Shown piece after piece: positions 14,030 to 21,998 of a DNA stretch of 38,226 bases. The DNA comes from Candidatus Poseidoniales archaeon. GTDB taxonomy: Archaea; Thermoplasmatota; Poseidoniia; Poseidoniales; Thalassarchaeaceae. A program made the translations under genes and the position numbers. A model generated the notes under the pieces. It saw nothing but the letters and a program-made list of their open reading frames with translations, was not told where the DNA came from and searched no databases. The first letter of the stretch is position 1, and the number at the start of each line of letters is the position of its first letter. Location: assembly GCA_012959435.1 (NCBI GenBank), contig DUDF01000015.1, positions 1-38,226 on the forward strand. Direction: 5' to 3'.

Positions 14030-16717
14030 TCAATCTTCACTATCTTTGCGGCGGCGTTTTGGACGGCGGCGTTTATTGGTGCTTGCCGGTTCATCGGCAA
14101 TATCAGAGGTCTTTGCAGACGGCAGAGGGTCTGCATCTCCTACGGAGAAGTCTGTAACATCTTTTTTATCCTTCAACACATTACCGACTACAGTATTATC
14201 TGTAATAAATTCAACTTCAACCTCTTGACCAGGCAAAATTCCTTTCTCACCCGTGATCTCAAAGATATCAGCACGGATGTCTGCATCTGACGCGCTTAAC
14301 TCTACATCGGAATCTTGGATATGACGGCGGCCCTCTTTGTCACCAATGATATCGTCAAGGTCAACTCGGTCCTTTTCATGTGCCGTTCGCATTGATGTAA
14401 TCACCAATTCATCCTCTGCCTCTCCTTCAGTCAATTCAACTTCTTGGTCGCGGTCAGCTATTGCAGCATCAATTTCTTGCTCAGCCTCTGTAAGGTGATC
14501 ATCCCAATCGGACTCCAATTGATCCTCTGCATATCCCATTTCAGAAATTGCATTATCATAATCTTCAGCGCCTTGCACAATCTCATCATCATCTTCCTGA
14601 ATCTCATCCTCGGCATCCTCTTGAATGATTTCCTTCCGAGTACGGCGCTCGTAGAAGGATGATACATCCTGAACATCCCCACAGTATGGGCAGTACTCCA
14701 TTACATCTGGGATGTTAGAATTACAAGATTTGCAATCATGGAATTGTGATAAGCCTTCAACCAGATTAAACTCACAGTATGGACAAACCTCCTCATCCCC
14801 TTCAATCTCCCCATCGCACGATGGACAGTAATCGTAGGTTTCTCTCTCGTTTTCTTCAGAATTGACCCTTGTCAACTGAATTGCCGCCCCTAGAATAATG
14901 ATTAACAATAGACCAGCAAATACGAACATGAATGTTGCCGCTGTGAAATTTGATGATTCAGCCTGCGGACCATCGTTACCAGTGGCTGAAATTGACCATG
15001 CTGCAGTCCAAGTTGCTACAGAACTCCCTGCAGGAATAATATACAACTCAAAAGGACCTGTATTAACCGCTTTAAAACTACAAAGTACCGTATTATTACC
15101 ATTTGATGTAGTGAAATTGAGTGATGTTGTGCTCAGCACCTCCCCTTCCACATGGTCAAGGCAGGTGAATACCTCACTCCCCGTACCCTCATCAGAAACA
15201 ATATCAATTGTGTATGTGTATGTGTTCCCAACTACCAATGGCGTGTGAGCAGGAGTCCAGCTCTCACTTTCTTGGAGGAATCTCAATCGGAGATTACTGT
15301 GCAAGGATACTGAACCAAATGCAGTATTATCGTTAGTATTTGAATCGTAACTAATAGCATTCGCTTGCCAACTTGCACTAAATTGCAAAGACCCTGATTC
15401 CCCACTAGAACCTACTACTGTAAATGTGAAAGTACGCTCTTCTCCGCCTGGAATTCCCAACCCCAACAATGGCTGCAATGAGTTCCCATCAAATGAAGCT
15501 GATAAATCACCAATCACAGTGATTGAGCCGGTATTTGTTACTGTCACATCAAAATCAACCTGTTCACCTGATAGAATAGAATCACTCGATGCTGAGGCGT
15601 AAGGTGACACTACCACATTAGGTTCAGGATGGATTGTGAATTGAGCGTCAAGTTCGTCATTGAACTGTATTGATTGAGGAACTTGCCTACTTGGGTCAAT
15701 ACGCACTCTCAATGTGTGAATACCTGGCTCAAGTAATGGCATTTGAGACAAAGACAATTGTTGTTCCCATCCTTGAACTGTGGCACTATCACTAAAAGTC
15801 AAATCAAAGGTAATTACGCTAGTTTCGATTTCACCATCAATCAGATAGATTCCTACTGCGATGGTACTATCTCCACTTCCACCCATTCGAAGAATTTCAC
15901 CATTAATAGTCCAAGGCCCATTAAGCGTACCAAGATCTGAAACCACAGTAATCTCAGGATTTGGTTGCTGGTGGTGAAGATAATCAGGGCTAGATATGAC
16001 AGTGAATTGTGCAGGTGTTGCCGCATTATTACTGGTGTCTGATTCAGCAATTCCATCAGCCGCTGAATTTGCTATTGCACTAATCTGATGATTCCCAGCC
16101 GCGGGCGCATTGAATGTAGTTTGGATAGTTGTTGAGATACCAACAAGTAAAGGCGATATCTGAAGTTCTTGCAGAGGAGCCCCATCAAGTTGAATCAGTA
16201 GGTGCGATGATGGTGCACCAAGGTTTCCTTGATTAGTAACATCAATTGAAAGATTTACAATATCTCCTTGGTGTAAATCCGCTGATGGAGTGAGGATAAT
16301 ATTACTGGCAATTAAATCGGTTTTTCCTGAAACTTGGAACTCCTTAGATACTGAATTATTTAACCCGTTATGTGTGACAACAAGAACAACTGAATGAGTC
16401 CCAAACGGAACATTTGACCAAGTACCTGTGACTTGAACAAACCCATCGCCAGCGATACCCACTGTCTCAGTATGGAACGCAGTATTTGCTTGACTATCCG
16501 GGTGTAGGGAAACTTCAACGTTTATGATACTTGATGAAATATCATTTGTTAGTGTCGCTGTAACTTCAATATCATCGCCTTCGGCTGGAGATGATGGCGA
16601 TATTGCAAGACCATCAACGCTGAAATTGACATCCCCAGCACTAACAGCACCAATAACTGGAACCAACAATAGAAGTAGTAAAATCCCAGATGTGGTGATG
16701 GCTGAAGCCCGCCCCAT
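14030..16717 (-). CDS. Secreted CARDB-like repeat protein with membrane helix and cytoplasmic zinc ribbons
   Basis: About 895 residues. The signal peptide is ITTSGILLLLLLVPVIGAVS. It is followed by ~560 residues of repeated beta-sandwich units resembling CARDB domains (repeated patterns such as GDxVxxxVTVTNxG, for example HQGDIVNLSIDVTNQGNLG and SGEQVDFDVTVTNTGSI). One membrane helix sits at ~590-613 (FMFVFAGLLLIIILGAA). After it come two zinc ribbons, CPSC-x9-CPYC and CKSC-x10-CPYC (~628-680), then a very acidic, Glu-rich probable coiled coil and a basic tail KRRRPKRRRK. Topology is outside-domain, helix, inside zinc ribbons. The frame is open further upstream only with TTG, so the ATG at 16717 is used. 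It is divergent from another surface protein. A link between an external adhesive or binding part and an internal partner is plausible but unproven. Confidence 0.75.
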   Translation of the reverse strand: MGRASAITTSGILLLLLLVPVIGAVSAGDVNFSVDGLAISPSSPAEGDDIEVTATLTNDISSSIINVEVSLHPDSQANTAFHTETVGIAGDGFVQVTGTWSNVPFGTHSVVLVVTHNGLNNSVSKEFQVSGKTDLIASNIILTPSADLHQGDIVNLSIDVTNQGNLGAPSSHLLIQLDGAPLQELQISPLLVGISTTIQTTFNAPAAGNHQISAIANSAADGIAESDTSNNAATPAQFTVISSPDYLHHQQPNPEITVVSDLGTLNGPWTINGEILRMGGSGDSTIAVGIYLIDGEIETSVITFDLTFSDSATVQGWEQQLSLSQMPLLEPGIHTLRVRIDPSRQVPQSIQFNDELDAQFTIHPEPNVVVSPYASASSDSILSGEQVDFDVTVTNTGSITVIGDLSASFDGNSLQPLLGLGIPGGEERTFTFTVVGSSGESGSLQFSASWQANAISYDSNTNDNTAFGSVSLHSNLRLRFLQESESWTPAHTPLVVGNTYTYTIDIVSDEGTGSEVFTCLDHVEGEVLSTTSLNFTTSNGNNTVLCSFKAVNTGPFELYIIPAGSSVATWTAAWSISATGNDGPQAESSNFTAATFMFVFAGLLLIIILGAAIQLTRVNSEENERETYDYCPSCDGEIEGDEEVCPYCEFNLVEGLSQFHDCKSCNSNIPDVMEYCPYCGDVQDVSSFYERRTRKEIIQEDAEDEIQEDDDEIVQGAEDYDNAISEMGYAEDQLESDWDDHLTEAEQEIDAAIADRDQEVELTEGEAEDELVITSMRTAHEKDRVDLDDIIGDKEGRRHIQDSDVELSASDADIRADIFEITGEKGILPGQEVEVEFITDNTVVGNVLKDKKDVTDFSVGDADPLPSAKTSDIADEPASTNKRRRPKRRRKDSED

Positions 16718-16790
16718 ATACACACAAGACAACATACTGCACTTCAACCCTGCTGATTGATGCCGTAGGCCATCCGTCGTACACAACAAG

Positions 16791-16810
16791 GTATTCTACA
16801 AGTAGAATAC
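16791..16810. promoter_or_regulatory. 20-bp palindrome in the divergent promoter of two surface-protein genes
   Basis: GTATTCTACAAGTAGAATAC has two perfect 9-bp arms around AA. It lies 48 nt before the plus-strand ATG (16858) and 74 nt before the minus-strand ATG (16717). Its TAGAATAC-like halves could act as TATA elements in both directions, so a factor binding here could control both genes. AGGGTTGAAG also occurs downstream of it in each transcript direction (16817-16826 plus, 16742-16751 minus). Confidence 0.5.
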
Positions 16811-16857
16811 AAAGGAAGGGTTGAAGACAAAGGTGAGTTGTCCTCAAGTTGGTGACC

Positions 16858-18633
16858 ATGCGACGCACTGCCGTGATTGTTGCGATTAGTGCAACCTTGA
16901 TGCTCGCCTTACTTCCTATTGTTGAAGTCACTGCAAAGGGTGCCAAGGTAAATCCACCAACATTTGGAACTGGGCCCACTCAAGGTGAAATTATCAGTGG
17001 GAGCGTTACAATTTTGGTTTCTACTACCACCGGTCTAGATGCTGCTAGCCTCGAAATTTTTGATGGCTCAACGTGGTCAGATGTAACAAATATCACCTCT
17101 ACTACTTCTTGGCTGTACAACTGGGATTCATCTTCAGTTAGTGATAGCAGTTATCAATTTCGACTTGAAGGATGGGCTAGTGGCCTATCTACTGGTGTAA
17201 CAAATGGGGCAAATTTTGTAGTAGATAATACGGTACCAAGTAATCTTGCATTCGTAACTGAAAACCCAGATTATGGTACTGGCTTGGCTATTTCCACCAG
17301 AGCTTGGTACGCGACCCCTAGCACTGGGACCCTCTCTTTCGCATGGGATGCTGTGGATGCAAACCTTGACCATGCAACCCTCACAAATGTCCCTGGACCT
17401 GGCTCTCCATCTAACGATGGACCAGGTTTTCTAGCCCACCGATGGGACTGGGCGACTGGAAGTTTCCCTGTACAAGGAACTTGGGATCCTGTTTTGACGG
17501 TATACGATGGAGCGGGACTTACTTCAACTGAAACCCGATATATTGGCATTGACATGGTCGGGCCAACATTAGGAACGCCAACACTATCACTTTCTAGCGA
17601 TTGGAATAATGCACAAAATCTTGTGTTCTCAAATCTATTCAATGGCGCATCAGATAGTAGCGGTAGTGGAATCGCTGGATACGAGGTTAGAGATTCCGCT
17701 GATGCAACTTGGAACTCTATCGGTATCGGTGGCTCGGGAACATTAAGCCTACAAGAAGGGGTACGGACAATACAATTTCGAGCGGTTGATAATGTGGGTA
17801 ACCGTGGCACTAGTAGCGATTATACAGTTAGGATTGACCACGTGTCACCAGTTGCAGGAGGATGGCTCGTCCCCGAACTAACCACCGCCCTGTCAGGAAC
17901 AGTTGGCATTACAGTTCAAGCAAGTGATGCATTGTCTGGAATTGACTCTACTTTAACCAAAATTCAATACGGCTTTGACTCAGATGGAATCGGTCAAACA
18001 CCAGATATTACTGGCTCTTGGATAGATGTCGGATATGGATTATCAAGTAGCCTCTCATCATCGATTGACTGGTCAACTAAACAAGGACAATTCCTCTCCC
18101 TGCGCACAGTCCTAGTAGATAATGCCAGTAATTATGACAATTCTGCAACTCAACATTTCATGGTTTTCCCAAGCCTTGACTTGTCATGGAATAGTGCTTC
18201 CGTGGACCGTTTAGTTGTGCGCGCTGGTACTGAAGGGCGAGTAAATGTGACATCTATGCTTGTGAGTAACGAAGCCTATTCCGGTAGTATTGTCGTAAGA
18301 TTACAAACAGCCCCTGCAGACCGTAACAGCAATGTCGCTTGGACGACAATTGAGACTAGAACTTTACAACCGAATTCATTAGCAGATTTGCAAGAACAGA
18401 TGCTTTGGACAGTCACTATTTTGAACCCTGGAGAGATTGATATTCGCTTGACGGCCGACTCTTCTGATTCAATTTCAGAAAGGGATGAGGCGAACAATGA
18501 TGCCTATATGGTGGCTCAAGGCGCAAATCAAAAGATGGTGGGTTCGGTACCTTCATTTTCACCGACTTTAGTGATGACTATCCTTGCTGGATTATACTTT
18601 GGATTACATATTTCTAGGCCTAAGCCTGAATAG
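16858..18633 (+). CDS. Large secreted Ig-like surface protein with C-terminal membrane helix
   Basis: About 591 residues. The signal peptide is TAVIVAISATLMLALLPIVE. The ectodomain is rich in Ser, Thr, Asp and Gly, with repeated beta-sandwich features such as NFVVDNTVPSNL, YIGIDMVGPTLG and YTVRIDHVSPVAGGW. These D-x-V-x-P linkers are typical of Ig-like domain arrays on surface proteins. A CARDB-like unit near the end contains SISERDEANNDAY. The C-terminus has a short hydrophobic helix (LVMTILAGLYFGLHI) and a basic tail. The ATG at 16858 follows GGTGA closely. The upstream TTG at 16849 is less likely. It may be part of the cell envelope or an adhesin. It shares a divergent promoter with the CARDB/zinc-ribbon gene, so the two may be co-regulated. 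Confidence 0.75.
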   Translation: MRRTAVIVAISATLMLALLPIVEVTAKGAKVNPPTFGTGPTQGEIISGSVTILVSTTTGLDAASLEIFDGSTWSDVTNITSTTSWLYNWDSSSVSDSSYQFRLEGWASGLSTGVTNGANFVVDNTVPSNLAFVTENPDYGTGLAISTRAWYATPSTGTLSFAWDAVDANLDHATLTNVPGPGSPSNDGPGFLAHRWDWATGSFPVQGTWDPVLTVYDGAGLTSTETRYIGIDMVGPTLGTPTLSLSSDWNNAQNLVFSNLFNGASDSSGSGIAGYEVRDSADATWNSIGIGGSGTLSLQEGVRTIQFRAVDNVGNRGTSSDYTVRIDHVSPVAGGWLVPELTTALSGTVGITVQASDALSGIDSTLTKIQYGFDSDGIGQTPDITGSWIDVGYGLSSSLSSSIDWSTKQGQFLSLRTVLVDNASNYDNSATQHFMVFPSLDLSWNSASVDRLVVRAGTEGRVNVTSMLVSNEAYSGSIVVRLQTAPADRNSNVAWTTIETRTLQPNSLADLQEQMLWTVTILNPGEIDIRLTADSSDSISERDEANNDAYMVAQGANQKMVGSVPSFSPTLVMTILAGLYFGLHISRPKPE

Positions 18634-18673
18634 TGCTTGAGTTGAAGCAGTTCTAAATTTGCTATGAGAGTAA

Positions 18674-19402
18674 TCACTCTTCGGCATATTGAATCGTTTC
18701 ATCGTCTGCTAGTTCCATCATCTCATTGACTGCTTCTTCATCATCGGGATCAACTTGAGCATTCTTGTAACGACGCTCACGACTTCTTGCATCCGCTAAA
18801 CCAGGAACTAATTCATCGAATCCTGCGATTGCTGTATCACCCTTTTCTTGAATGTAATCAAGGCGGCGGGAAGCTAACTTTTGCTCTCTACGTTCCCGCT
18901 CTAGTGCTTTGATGACTGTTCCATGCTCAGAACCTTGTAAAATCCGCTCAACTGCATGACTGGCTAGAGGAAGGGCTTCCTCATCACCAATCAATACGAT
19001 GGTACTCCCATAAACAGCCATTTCACAACCTGAATTCTGTTCAATAAAACGGCGTATTTTGCCATCACTGCCAATCAATCTTCCTCGCATGCGCTTTTGT
19101 TGGAGGTATTGTTTACCAGTCCATTCGCGCATATCAATGAGTTTGAAAAAACAATCATCTTCTAACAACTTGATTGCTTTTTGAGGTGACATACCTCTGC
19201 CAACCGCTTTAACAAGTTCAGGGAATTTCATCATCTTTACTGGGTCAGTTGTTTCTGGATTCCAAATGATTGAAACATCACCGCTTTCAGAATCAATTTC
19301 AAGAGCGACATTTGCCGCCTTTTCAAGTGATTTACGGGTTGCCCCTCTCTTACCAATCAGCACCGCTACGCGGTCCATTGGAACCCGAATTGAAACCTCC
19401 AT
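18674..19402 (-). CDS. KH-domain ribosome assembly protein (Pno1/Dim2 type)
   Basis: 242 residues with two KH RNA-binding domains, the archaeal counterpart of eukaryotic Pno1/Dim2, which binds pre-18S rRNA near its 3' end during small-subunit assembly. KH1 has the loop VLIGKRGATRKSLE (about 14-27). The linker GRGMSPQKAIKLLEDD is highly typical. KH2 has GRLIGSDGKIRRFIEQNSGC (about 112-131) and SHAVERILQGSEHGTV. The C-terminal 60 residues are charged and acidic. It lies 79 nt downstream of the RIO1 gene on the same strand. aIF1A, RIO1 and Pno1 occur together in many archaea, which strengthens the call. Confidence 0.92.
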   Translation of the reverse strand: MEVSIRVPMDRVAVLIGKRGATRKSLEKAANVALEIDSESGDVSIIWNPETTDPVKMMKFPELVKAVGRGMSPQKAIKLLEDDCFFKLIDMREWTGKQYLQQKRMRGRLIGSDGKIRRFIEQNSGCEMAVYGSTIVLIGDEEALPLASHAVERILQGSEHGTVIKALERERREQKLASRRLDYIQEKGDTAIAGFDELVPGLADARSRERRYKNAQVDPDDEEAVNEMMELADDETIQYAEE

Positions 19403-19481
19403 GAAGCGAGCCGACCTGCCACCCCCCTTTCAATCCAACTATCTGCATCTAAGCAGAAAATATGCCCTGAAATGATGAAAG

Positions 19482-20258
19482 TCATTCTTCAATGACGAAT
19501 AAAGTCGCTTCAGCCAAATCAGCCTCAACTCCATTTCTCTGTGCCCACTGACAAAGCCTCGTCACATCTCTTACCAGAAATTCCTTGGCTTTTGGATGAT
19601 GATGAACCACTGATTGCCCCGCATCAATAATCCATGCCTCACCTTTGTGAATCATAATATTGTAATCTGAAAAATCTGCATGCGCTAACCCTGCATCCTG
19701 CCAAATCATTCGCAACTGTCTAAGTAATTCTTTGAACAACTTTTCTGGATCATCTACTTTCACATCTCGTAGTCTTGGGGAAGGGCCGTTTTCATCACCC
19801 AGATATTCCATGACAAGAACATTATTTCTCGTCACCAAAGACTCAGGAACTCGCACACCATTCTTCCTCATCCGCATCAAATTTCGATGCTCTTTATGCA
19901 CCCATACATTGACAAGTTCTCGATGCCTTCTACGCAATCCACCAAACCTTGGGTCACCCTCAATATACTGCATCAAGCCCTTGAAAACCGCATTTGAAGT
20001 GTGGAAAATTTTGACTGCAACCGGACCTGATTGTGATTTAGCAAAGAATACATGCGCTTCTTTCCCCCTCGCAATTGGCCACTCTATTGTGTCAATATGG
20101 CCTTGTTGCATCAACTTGAACACTGACATTAGAGTAGATTGGTCAAACACCTGGTCAAACACACGACGGTCAACCCAATCGTACTGACCGCGGCCAAGAA
20201 CGCCAGTCAATTTATGCTCAATTGCAGAAAACATCGAGGCATATTTCTTCTCTTTCAT
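19482..20258 (-). CDS. rio1: RIO1-type serine protein kinase/ATPase
   Basis: Atypical protein kinase acting in late small-subunit maturation. From the ATG at 20258 it has 258 residues, the same size class as other archaeal RIO1 proteins. Motifs are ARGKEAHVFFA (P-loop region), AVKIF (Lys83), GDPRFGGLRRRH, VHKEHRNLMRM, VLVMEYLGDENGPSPRL (hinge), HADFSDYN (catalytic Asp195, Asn200), IIDAGQSV (metal Asp212) and FLVRDV. The frame has no stop for 74 codons upstream, back to the aIF1A TGA, yet contains no ATG, GTG or TTG there. The ATG at 20258 has no visible ribosome-binding site. The upstream codons read as plausible protein (for example KWVDITEERAKANLEDFPEQ), so the true protein may be ~330 residues, using a non-standard start or with one base error. 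See the finding on this junction. Confidence 0.93.
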   Translation of the reverse strand: MKEKKYASMFSAIEHKLTGVLGRGQYDWVDRRVFDQVFDQSTLMSVFKLMQQGHIDTIEWPIARGKEAHVFFAKSQSGPVAVKIFHTSNAVFKGLMQYIEGDPRFGGLRRRHRELVNVWVHKEHRNLMRMRKNGVRVPESLVTRNNVLVMEYLGDENGPSPRLRDVKVDDPEKLFKELLRQLRMIWQDAGLAHADFSDYNIMIHKGEAWIIDAGQSVVHHHPKAKEFLVRDVTRLCQWAQRNGVEADLAEATLFVIEE

Positions 20259-20480
20259 CCAATGATATTTTGATGAGTCTTCATCAAATTTATCTAGAGA
20301 TTTGTTAATTAGTTTTTCATTCTTTTCAATTTCCGAGCGTTCATCATCAGCCTCAAATTCCGACCAATCTTGCTCTGGGAAATCTTCTAAATTTGCCTTG
20401 GCCCGTTCTTCTGTAATGTCAACCCATTTACGCTTCGAGGAGCCGCTTTTGACACCCTTTTTGCGAGATATGTCAATCCC
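20259..20480 (-). other. Open 74-codon extension between aIF1A stop and RIO1 start
   Basis: This stretch is in the same frame as both neighbours. It begins GGG ATT GAC ATA immediately after the aIF1A TGA and encodes a Lys/Glu/Asp-rich sequence. No standard start codon is present. If one G of the GGG run (20478-20480) were absent, the ATG overlapping the aIF1A stop (20482-20484, ATGA) would enter this frame and extend RIO1 by about 75 residues. It is either an N-terminal extension of RIO1 or non-coding. Confidence 0.55.
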
Positions 20481-20972
20481 TCATGCCTCATCGACAGTAT
20501 CGTCATCAGATTCTTCGTCGCTTTCTTCTTCGACTTCCGCGGCTGGCTCTGCTGTATCCTCTGCACCCATATCCCAAATACCGTCATCATCCCCACTATT
20601 ATCATCGGAACCCATTCCGAAGACGTCAACAATTTCTGGTAATACTCCCTTACGTGACAGATATAGAGCCTGAGTCTTTGTGTAACGCATTTTGACATCT
20701 GCCTTTGAAGGTTGGAAATCCCATGGCTGAATGATAATTAAATCACCTTCACGCACCCATTGACGGCGTCTCATCTTACCTGGGATTCTTGTAATTCTCT
20801 CTTCACCGTCTGCACAGATGGCTCGGATTCTACGACCACCCAGTATCTGGTCAGCGATTGCGAACATTTCATTCACTCGCTCGTTAGGGACTTTAACGCG
20901 AATTTTCTCGTCACCAGATTCCATCTTGGCAAGTAATTCCTTGTCTACAGTCTCCTCTCTTCTACGACCCAC
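20481..20972 (-). CDS. eif1a: Translation initiation factor aIF1A with acidic C-terminal tail
   Basis: 163 residues. The OB-fold core shows VKVPNERVNEMFAIADQILG, RIRAICADGEERITRIPGKM, RRRQWVREGDLIIIQPWDFQ and VKMRYTKTQALYLSRKG, all characteristic of a/eIF1A, which binds the ribosomal A site during start selection. Archaeal aIF1A proteins are usually ~100-115 residues. Here ~50 extra acidic residues follow (for example VEEESDEESDDDTVDEA), recalling the acidic tail of eukaryotic eIF1A. The start is GTG at 20972, about 27 nt after the centre of a TATA-like TTTATC, so the mRNA is probably leaderless. First gene of the aIF1A-RIO1-KH cluster. Confidence 0.95.
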   Translation of the reverse strand: MGRRREETVDKELLAKMESGDEKIRVKVPNERVNEMFAIADQILGGRRIRAICADGEERITRIPGKMRRRQWVREGDLIIIQPWDFQPSKADVKMRYTKTQALYLSRKGVLPEIVDVFGMGSDDNSGDDDGIWDMGAEDTAEPAAEVEEESDEESDDDTVDEA

Positions 20973-20996
20973 TATTTATCCGGTAAGCCCACCATT

Positions 20997-21008
20997 GATA
21001 AACGGTTT
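20997..21008 (-). promoter_or_regulatory. Core promoter of the aIF1A operon
   Basis: The minus strand reads AAACCGTTTATC, identical over 12 bases to the ATP synthase operon promoter at 1542-1553. The TTTATC centre is ~27 nt before the GTG start at 20972, the spacing expected for leaderless transcription. Confidence 0.6.
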
Positions 21009-21083
21009 GAGCAGGAAAATGGAGATACTCGCTTGCGCGGTGCTAAAATCAGTTGCCATCGTCTGGCATTTAGGGTGAGCGGG

Positions 21084-21527
21084 TTGAGCAGTGTCATACT
21101 TGAACGCGAACAAAGAATTGCTGCCAAAATGGGTTGGACCCATCTGAACGGTGCACATAAGCACGAAGGTTGGGATATGGTAACCCCAAATGGTGAAAAG
21201 ATTGCAATTCGATTTGACGAACTTTCCTTGGAGACTAACGCTCATTATTTAGAACTTGAACAGCGTCCTGACCGAGACTCAGGATGGAAAATTTCTGCCT
21301 TTGGGTTAGCAAGAAGAAATGCTGACTGGTGGGTAATGGTAAATTCTGAAAAAATCTACGTCGCTCCGACTAAAAAACTCTGGAAGATTGTCAAAAAGGC
21401 AAAGGGTTCTGATGAAAAACACTCACGACGAAACCTAGATGACCCTGACAAGCGGCTTTTCTCTCGAGCTTATATCCTGCCTCTAGATGAGTTTGCAAAT
21501 TGTTGCATCCTAATCGCCAACCAATAA
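21084..21527 (+). CDS. Hypothetical protein, possible nuclease-like fold
   Basis: About 148 residues with no firm family. The sequence is mixed alpha/beta, with GWDMVTPNGEKIAIRFDE, YLELEQRPDRDSGWKISAFG, ARRNADWWVMVNSEKIYVAP and a C-terminal YILPLDEFANCCILIANQ. The order of an Asp in a hairpin, an E-x-E strand, then an AD-WW-V strand and a substrate strand loosely recalls small restriction-endonuclease-like proteins. The key lysine is not clearly placed, so this stays a suggestion. The frame is open from a TTG at 21033. A GTG at 21075 and a TTG at 21084 are alternatives, and the last is used because AGGGTGA lies 5 nt upstream. It is divergent from aIF1A and convergent with the cupin gene (15 nt between stops). 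Confidence 0.6.
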   Translation: MSSVILEREQRIAAKMGWTHLNGAHKHEGWDMVTPNGEKIAIRFDELSLETNAHYLELEQRPDRDSGWKISAFGLARRNADWWVMVNSEKIYVAPTKKLWKIVKKAKGSDEKHSRRNLDDPDKRLFSRAYILPLDEFANCCILIANQ

Positions 21528-21542
21528 TACAGATTCAGTGTA

Positions 21543-21902
21543 TTATATCCAGACATCATTAGAGGCTGTTAATTCACCTTCTGTGTCTCCTGTATTTACA
21601 ACTCCACGAGGTTCAACGAGTAATACTTTGCACTCGTTTTCTGCAAATGGTTTGTGCTCAACACCTTTTGCAACCACATACATTTCGCCTTCATCCAACT
21701 CTACAACTCGATCTTCAAACTTGATTTTCATAGAACCTTCAATTACGATGAATACTTCGTCAGTATCTTCATGATTATGCCAAACAAAATCGCCCTTGAT
21801 TTTGACCAATTTGAACTGATAATCGTTCATCTCTGCAATCACCTTTGGTGACCAGTGGTCTGAAAATTTAGATAATTTATCCTTCAAATTAATTTTCTCC
21901 AT
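21543..21902 (-). CDS. Small single-domain cupin protein
   Basis: 119 residues forming one cupin beta-barrel. Motif 1 is [16 protein letters not shown] (two His, then Glu, with a conserved Gly). Motif 2 is [17 protein letters not shown]. These residues normally bind one metal ion. Many such small cupins act as sugar or metabolite isomerases, dioxygenases or binding proteins, and the substrate cannot be predicted here. A GGAGAGAGAAAGG stretch immediately precedes the ATG, giving a convincing ribosome-binding site. It lies between the Tad-like ATPase gene (96 nt downstream) and the hypothetical gene on the other strand. Confidence 0.85.
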   Translation of the reverse strand: MEKINLKDKLSKFSDHWSPKVIAEMNDYQFKLVKIKGDFVWHNHEDTDEVFIVIEGSMKIKFEDRVVELDEGEMYVVAKGVEHKPFAENECKVLLVEPRGVVNTGDTEGELTASNDVWI

Positions 21903-21998
21903 CCTTTCTCTCTCCTTTGTATACAGATAGAGGGTTCTACTTCTGCTTATCTAACATAAATGAATGACTCATAGAAGCCCTGAGTAGCGAGTACCGTT

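Noticed and set aside
16791-16810. Palindrome as a transcription terminator
   Set aside because: It lies between divergent starts, not after a gene end, and has no T-run on either side.
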